A DNA stretch of 64,000 nucleotides from DASRDB01 sp035652815 (lineage in GTDB: Bacteria > Chloroflexota > Ktedonobacteria > Ktedonobacterales > Ktedonobacteraceae): assembly GCA_035652815.1 (NCBI GenBank), contig DASRDB010000006.1, positions 227,978 through 291,977 on the forward strand. The letters run 5' to 3'. Shown here in pieces: positions 60,035 through 64,000 of this stretch; the stretch's first letter is position 1; the number at the start of each line of letters is the position of its first letter. The position numbers and the translations under genes are program-made. A model generated the notes under the pieces. That model did not search any database. It worked only from the letters and a program-made list of their open reading frames with translations, and was not told the origin of the DNA.

Positions 60035-61477
60035 CTAGTGTTTCTTATGCTTCTTTTTATCCCCCTTACCATTTGCTTGTTTCCCGGATCTGGCTGCGTT
60101 CTCATCTGAATGATGTCCATTGTTGCCGTTGCTTGTGACGCCATAAAGATGTGGTTGCAGGTCGGGGCGACCGAAGACGACGTTGGTGCCGACGACGGGG
60201 ATGCCTGTGATGAACGAGGCTTCGAGGGTGAGGGCGCGCAGGTCTTCGGGTTCGAGGTCGTGGACGTTGTTTTTGCCGCAGGCGCGAGCGATCATCTGGA
60301 TTTCCATAGTCATCGAGTTGACGAAGTTGACGACGCGCTCGGCGGCTTCGTCGATGTCCAGGCGCTGCATCAGTTCGGGGTCTTGCGTGGTGATGCCGAC
60401 GGGGCAGCGTCCGGTGTGGCAGTGGTGGCAGGCGTAGGGTTCGGTGCCAAGTTTGTGATAGTCTTCGACGTAGATGGGGCGGTTGCAGTTGAGGGCGATG
60501 AGCGCGCCTGTGCCAATGGAGACGGCGTCCGCGCCTAGAGCCAGGGCTTTGGCCGCGTCGATGCCACCGCGTATGCCGCCGGAGATGACAAGCTGGACTA
60601 CGCCGTCCATGCCGATCTCGCGCAGGGCGTTCTTGGCCTCGACGACGGCGGCCAGGGTGGGGATGCCAGTATGTTCCATCAGGATATCGGGCGAGGCTGC
60701 TGTTCCGCCTTCCGCGCCATCGAGGACGATTACGTCTACACCGGCTTTGCAGGCTAGCTTAACGTCATCGGCAACACGTGAAGCGCCGATTTTGATGTAG
60801 ATGGGAAGCTCCCAGTCCATTGCTTCGCGCAGTTCCTCGATTTTGGCGACCATATCGTCAGGGCCGGTCCAGTCGGGATGGCGCACCGGGCTGCGCTGGT
60901 CAACGCCGGGGGGCAATTCGCGCATGGTGGCGATCTCTTCCGAGACTTTTTGTCCGAGCAGCACGCCGCCTGTGCCGGGTTTCGCGCCCTGGCCGACACA
61001 GATTTCGACGGCATTCGCCATGCGCAGGTGATGCGGATTGAAGCCGTAGCGGCTGGGCAGCACCTGGTAGACGAGTTTTTCAGAGGCTTCGCGCTCGGCC
61101 ATCAGCATGCCGCCATCGCCGGTGGTGGTGGAGATGCCGAGTCTGGTGGCGGCTCGTCCCAGGGCGATTTTGGCGTTGCGAGAGAGCGCGCCGAAGCTCA
61201 TACCTGCAATCGTGATGGGCGTGCGCAGCACCATCGGTTTTTTTGCGAAACGGGTGCCGAGGACGGTTTCGGTGGCGCATTGCTCGCGGTAGCCTTCGAG
61301 GGGAACGCGGCTGAGTGTGCAGGGAATGAAGGTGAGTTCATCGAACGAGACGAATTTTTTGAGCGTGCTGAAGCCGCGAATGCGGTAGCGGCCAAGCTGG
61401 GCCTTGACCTGTACGTCCTCCATCACTTCGGGGGACCAGAGTTGCCCGTAACGAACCAGCGGTTTTTCGGTTTCCAT
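60035..61477 (-). CDS. Split glutamate synthase, FMN/Fe-S domain subunit (MgsC/GltB2-like)
   Basis: 480 aa from METEKPLVRYG. It covers only the central and FMN-binding part of glutamate synthase: MSFGALSRNAKIALGRAA, STTTGDGGM, the 2-oxoglutarate/FMN site around KIGASRVADDV and VLDGAEGGTAASPDI, then a 3Fe-4S type cysteine set CHHCHTGRCPVGI (about 371-383). The tail is a basic, Asn/Lys-rich stretch (KGDKKKHKKH) with no family likeness. Together with the GXGXG and amidotransferase genes upstream, it completes a three-part enzyme as in archaeal-type GOGAT or N-methylglutamate synthase. Confidence 0.9.
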   Translation of the reverse strand: METEKPLVRYGQLWSPEVMEDVQVKAQLGRYRIRGFSTLKKFVSFDELTFIPCTLSRVPLEGYREQCATETVLGTRFAKKPMVLRTPITIAGMSFGALSRNAKIALGRAATRLGISTTTGDGGMLMAEREASEKLVYQVLPSRYGFNPHHLRMANAVEICVGQGAKPGTGGVLLGQKVSEEIATMRELPPGVDQRSPVRHPDWTGPDDMVAKIEELREAMDWELPIYIKIGASRVADDVKLACKAGVDVIVLDGAEGGTAASPDILMEHTGIPTLAAVVEAKNALREIGMDGVVQLVISGGIRGGIDAAKALALGADAVSIGTGALIALNCNRPIYVEDYHKLGTEPYACHHCHTGRCPVGITTQDPELMQRLDIDEAAERVVNFVNSMTMEIQMIARACGKNNVHDLEPEDLRALTLEASFITGIPVVGTNVVFGRPDLQPHLYGVTSNGNNGHHSDENAARSGKQANGKGDKKKHKKH

Positions 61478-61520
61478 TCCAGTTTCCCTTCTAAAATATG
61501 CCATTATAAACCTGCCGCCA

Positions 61521-61610
61521 CCTGTCATCCTGAGCGCAGCGAAGCATCTCGTGTGCCGAGCGATGCGTGCGTCGAGGCAGCAGTTCCTTCGCTGCGCTCA
61601 GGATGACAGG
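61521..61610. repeat. Inverted repeat, family 1
   Basis: 29-bp arms (61521-61549, 61582-61610) with two differences near the inner ends, CCTGTCATCCTGAGCGCAGC. Flank ATGCCATTATAAACCTGCC is a variant of the family flank. Confidence 0.88.
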
Positions 61611-61634
61611 CGAGCGGGTCTTGTTCATGGCACG

Positions 61635-62336
61635 CTACATGGCAACGCGCCACAGTTCAAAGTCAGCTTTTGAGAAATTATGCAGGCGACCACCGGAGCC
61701 AATTTTTTTGAAATCTGAGATTGGGCGGCGGTCGCTCAGACCGTATTTTTCGAGCGTTTCGCTGAGGAAGCGGTAGTCTTCTCCGGTCATTTCTTGCAAC
61801 ACAGCATCGTTTCCCAGGTGCCGGGGTTCGCCGCCGAGATAGATTGTACCCGCGTACATGGAATCGCCCAGGCCCTCTGCCGCTTCGCCGCAGATAATCA
61901 TGGTGCCTTTTTGCATCATAAAGCCGGTCATGTAGCCGGTATCGCCGCCGATGACGATCAGGCCGCCTTTCTGGGCAATGCCGGTACGCGCCCCCGCGTG
62001 GCCTTTGACGACGACGGTGCCGCCGCGAATCGAGGCTCCGGTGCTGCTGGCTGAGTTGCGTTCGACCACAATTTCGCCGGAGAGCATGCATTCTCCAACC
62101 GACCAGCCAGTATTACCTAAAATATGAAAGGTTGCGCCATCGTTCATACCGCCGCAGAAATAGCCAGCCGTACCTTCGACCACAATTTTGATGGGGGAGA
62201 AGATGGCGACACCCAGGCTGTGGCGAGCATTGGGGTTTATCAGGTGAATTTCGGTTTCTCCCTCCTCTGCCAGCCTTTTAATGGTGGAATTGATTTCACG
62301 GGTAGTCATAACAGCGCAATCAAGCGTGACAGGCAT
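61635..62336 (-). CDS. Split glutamate synthase, GXGXG domain subunit (MgsB/GlxC-like)
   Basis: 233 aa. It corresponds to the C-terminal right-handed beta-helix of GltB, with repeats such as GMNDGATFHILGNTGWSVGE, RGGTVVVKGHAGARTGIAQK and KGGLIVIGGDTGYMTGFMMQ. The domain positions the other two subunits. It lies between the amidotransferase and FMN genes on the same strand, in the order seen for mgsA-mgsB-mgsC. A 40-bp palindrome in the gap upstream may reduce its expression relative to the first gene. Confidence 0.92.
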   Translation of the reverse strand: MPVTLDCAVMTTREINSTIKRLAEEGETEIHLINPNARHSLGVAIFSPIKIVVEGTAGYFCGGMNDGATFHILGNTGWSVGECMLSGEIVVERNSASSTGASIRGGTVVVKGHAGARTGIAQKGGLIVIGGDTGYMTGFMMQKGTMIICGEAAEGLGDSMYAGTIYLGGEPRHLGNDAVLQEMTGEDYRFLSETLEKYGLSDRRPISDFKKIGSGGRLHNFSKADFELWRVAM

Positions 62337-62501
62337 GCTATTGGTACTCCTTAATGTATTTCCACTTGACCTCTTCGGGTTTGAGCAGTAAACTTTCCTC
62401 GCTGGAAGCGCCGGAAGTTCCCTCTCTTGCTCGCCCCGCTTGAGGATACTGCAATTAATAAATAACAGAGAAGAAACATAGACGAGCGATAAAAATACGC
62501 C

Positions 62502-62541
62502 TGTAGCAACATGACCAGGAATTCCTGGTCATGTTGCTACA
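62502..62541. terminator. Perfect 40-bp palindrome between amidotransferase and GXGXG genes
   Basis: Two 20-base arms meet at 62521/62522 with no loop, TGTAGCAACATGACCAGGAA. It lies just after the amidotransferase stop and could act as an attenuator or mRNA-end stabiliser inside the operon. Confidence 0.65.
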
Positions 62542-62555
62542 AGTATGCGATTGTG

Positions 62556-63512
62556 TTACATTGCCGAGAGTGATGGCTCAAGCGCCTTCTGGCTCTCCTG
62601 ACGAGAGAGATGCCAGGTGCGTACCTCGCGCGCGCCTGCCTCGCGAGTGTGAAGTTCGAAGGGGAAGGCCTTGCGCAGGGCGGTTTCTTCCGAGGCGAGG
62701 GCTACAAAATCGTCGGTTTCGGTGACGATCAACGGCTTGGTTGCGAACTGGTCGCGAGCGAAACCGATGCTGTCGGCAGTGGCGACGAGATAGGTGAATG
62801 AGCCGTCAAGTATGGTAACGGTGCTTTTGACGGCTTCATCCAGGGTTGCGCCCTGCTCCAGCATATCGGCGATATAGACAGCAATCACTTCGGAGTCGTT
62901 TTCGGTATTGAAATGGTGGCCTTTCATTTCGAGGCGGCGGCGCAGTTTATGATAGTTGGTGATATGTCCATTATGTACAACGGCGATATCAGAGAATGGA
63001 CGCGCCCAGAAAGGATGCGAATGGCTGATATCGACGCGGCTCTCGGTTGCCATGCGGGTATGCGAAATGCCATGCGTGCCACGGAAGGAAGAGATATTGT
63101 AGGTTGCATCCAGAGCCTCGGCCTTGCCCATCTGTTTAATAATTTCCAGGTGCTGGCCGATACTAAAGACTTCGACGCCATGCCCATATGATTCGATGGC
63201 TGCTGCTAGCGTTTCATATGCTCCATCATAATCCATGACGAGGCGAATATATTGGCCGACGCGGCTGCTCTCGCGCACCTTGCCAAATTCTTGCGCTGTT
63301 TCGACGACGCGCTTCTCCCAATCGACGGTTTCCTCATCCGCGTCCTCCTCTACTTTGACGCGCACGACCAGGTTGCCTGTGGGGAGATTACTATAAAGCG
63401 CCAGGCCAGTCGAATCGGGGCCGCGCCGGTTGAGGTCGGCCAGCATTTTAATTAAGAGTTCACCTACAGGGCCTTCTTGATGTTTAAAGAGGATGCCAGC
63501 AATGCCACACAT
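62556..63512 (-). CDS. Split glutamate synthase, class II glutamine amidotransferase subunit (MgsA-like)
   Basis: 318 aa starting MCGIAGI, where the Cys after the removed Met is the N-terminal nucleophile that hydrolyses glutamine. Further Ntn motifs: RRGPDSTGLALY, GTHGISHTRMATES (about 155-168), NGHITN (about 191) and NDSEVI. It channels ammonia to the FMN subunit. It is the promoter-proximal gene of the three-part set; mature glutamate synthase normally has these domains on one chain, and splitting is typical of archaeal and N-methylglutamate synthase types. Start ATG after AGGAGGTTCTTC. Confidence 0.92.
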   Translation of the reverse strand: MCGIAGILFKHQEGPVGELLIKMLADLNRRGPDSTGLALYSNLPTGNLVVRVKVEEDADEETVDWEKRVVETAQEFGKVRESSRVGQYIRLVMDYDGAYETLAAAIESYGHGVEVFSIGQHLEIIKQMGKAEALDATYNISSFRGTHGISHTRMATESRVDISHSHPFWARPFSDIAVVHNGHITNYHKLRRRLEMKGHHFNTENDSEVIAVYIADMLEQGATLDEAVKSTVTILDGSFTYLVATADSIGFARDQFATKPLIVTETDDFVALASEETALRKAFPFELHTREAGAREVRTWHLSRQESQKALEPSLSAM

Positions 63513-63907
63513 GAATGAAGAACCTCCTTGCCTGCTTAGGCGTGAGTCGGATGGAGAGAAATCTGCCTATTACCAATTACTATATTGGAAAAAATGCACA
63601 TATTCAAGGGGTAATGTGTACAAATTCGTGCATAAGGCATAGATAGTCTATCTATTTCTACCGTTTTTACCACTTTAGTAACCACTTCGGAGTACCGGCA
63701 TCGTAATTGCTGCGGAAGGAGTTTTGCGGCCTCTATTGCTCTGTACAATGCCTCCTTTTTATGGTATATAAATACTGTTAAGCCGTGCTTTGGTATTTAC
63801 GCTAGAAAGTTCCGCATCTTTTCGACACTGGCAACGTAGTGACATCGCAATGTCGCTTAATCCCCGTAGCGCGTTCTTGCACTCGCTAAAAGAAACGCTC
63901 GATCGTA
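63513..63907. other. Gap between divergent genes, no gene recognised
   Basis: The gap is A+T-rich in its left half. It has a small hairpin GACATCGCAATGTC at about 63840-63853. Promoters for both divergent genes must lie here, but I find no convincing pair of hexamers. A 70-codon minus-strand frame has no ribosome site or family features. Confidence 0.5.
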
Positions 63908-64000
63908 ATGACTTCATCCCTGGTTGGCATCATTGCCAACCCCGCTTCAGGACGTGATATCCGTCGGCTGGTCGCGCATGGCACCGTCTTCGACAACAAC
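63908..64000 (+). CDS. ATP-NAD/AcoX-type kinase, N-terminal fragment
   Basis: The first 31 codons, cut by the window end. VGIIANPASGRDIRRLVAHG (about 5-24) is the N terminus of the ATP-NAD kinase-like family that includes AcoX of acetoin catabolism operons. The GIIANP-type loop is the nucleotide-binding start of the diacylglycerol/NAD-kinase fold. No strong ribosome site is seen before the ATG. Confidence 0.72.
   Translation, partial: MTSSLVGIIANPASGRDIRRLVAHGTVFDNN

Noticed and set aside
17941..61610. CRISPR array from repeated palindromic units
   Set aside because: The units are kilobases apart, have no regular spacers and no cas genes are present.
63536..63748. 70-codon minus-strand frame near the end
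   Set aside because: No ribosome site, no family features, and it fills the promoter region of the amidotransferase gene.

Overview
The window looks like a chromosomal segment of a Ktedonobacteria-like member of the Chloroflexota. This is inferred from moderately GC-rich coding sequence, PknB-type kinases with extracellular lectin-like tails, a T-box leader on pheST, a split glutamate synthase and many families of intergenic palindromic repeats. No marker gene proves the taxonomy. The genes are mostly complete and the gaps are short.

Layout. 1-10.8 kb: a small membrane protein, a phenylalanyl-tRNA synthetase operon (pheST) behind a T-box leader, a GH13 alpha-glucosidase with a large Rossmann protein, and a ThDP-dependent decarboxylase with a methyltransferase. 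10.8-17.9 kb: an accessory locus containing a 72-aa possible ubiquitin-like protein, two tandem structured RNAs that each carry a tRNA-like module inside a long closing helix, a Ro60/Rsr-type TROVE-VWA protein, a LAGLIDADG homing endonuclease, an unknown protein, a MerR/excisionase-type HTH protein, a second VWA protein, a 329-aa unknown and a ThiF/E1-like enzyme. 18-28 kb: a tandem universal stress protein, a ferredoxin-GltD oxidoreductase with two paralogous membrane proteins, and, convergent to these, a DHOD-like protein and pyruvate:ferredoxin oxidoreductase. 28-33.3 kb: two paralogous membrane Ser/Thr kinases and a Uma2-type nuclease. 33.4-40 kb: the membrane-arm genes nuoJKLMN. 40-46.3 kb: a zinc-ribbon pseudokinase, a Ca2+/H+ exchanger, a PsiE-like protein and a GH15 glucoamylase. 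46.4-52.3 kb: three APC permeases. 52.4-63.5 kb: nitrogen/amine metabolism (nitroreductase-like, glutamine synthetase-like, DUF3830, DAO-type oxidase, three-gene split glutamate synthase) with HicAB and two small genes between. The last 93 bases start an ATP-NAD/AcoX kinase gene.

The most interesting part is the Ro/Y-RNA locus. The two RNAs share a nearly identical internal-loop sequence placed at the same position relative to the closing helix, which is the layout expected of a Ro-binding site. RNA 1 carries a tRNA body in normal order (D, anticodon, T arms) but lacks a usable acceptor stem. RNA 2 carries a circularly permuted one: T arm, acceptor helix closed by a loop, D arm. Around them lie E1-like, VWA and possible ubiquitin-like genes, so the locus may couple a Ro/Y-RNA particle with a modifier-type activation system. 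The last ~350 bp of the Ro gene is much richer in A+T than the rest and abuts the homing endonuclease, suggesting past replacement of this end.

A second theme is the palindromic repeats: at least five families, one copy sitting inside the pheST T-box leader and one copy nested inside another. A third is amine/glutamate metabolism: gamma-glutamyl ligase-like, amine oxidase-like and split-GOGAT genes together resemble parts of an N-methylglutamate-type pathway, though this is inference.
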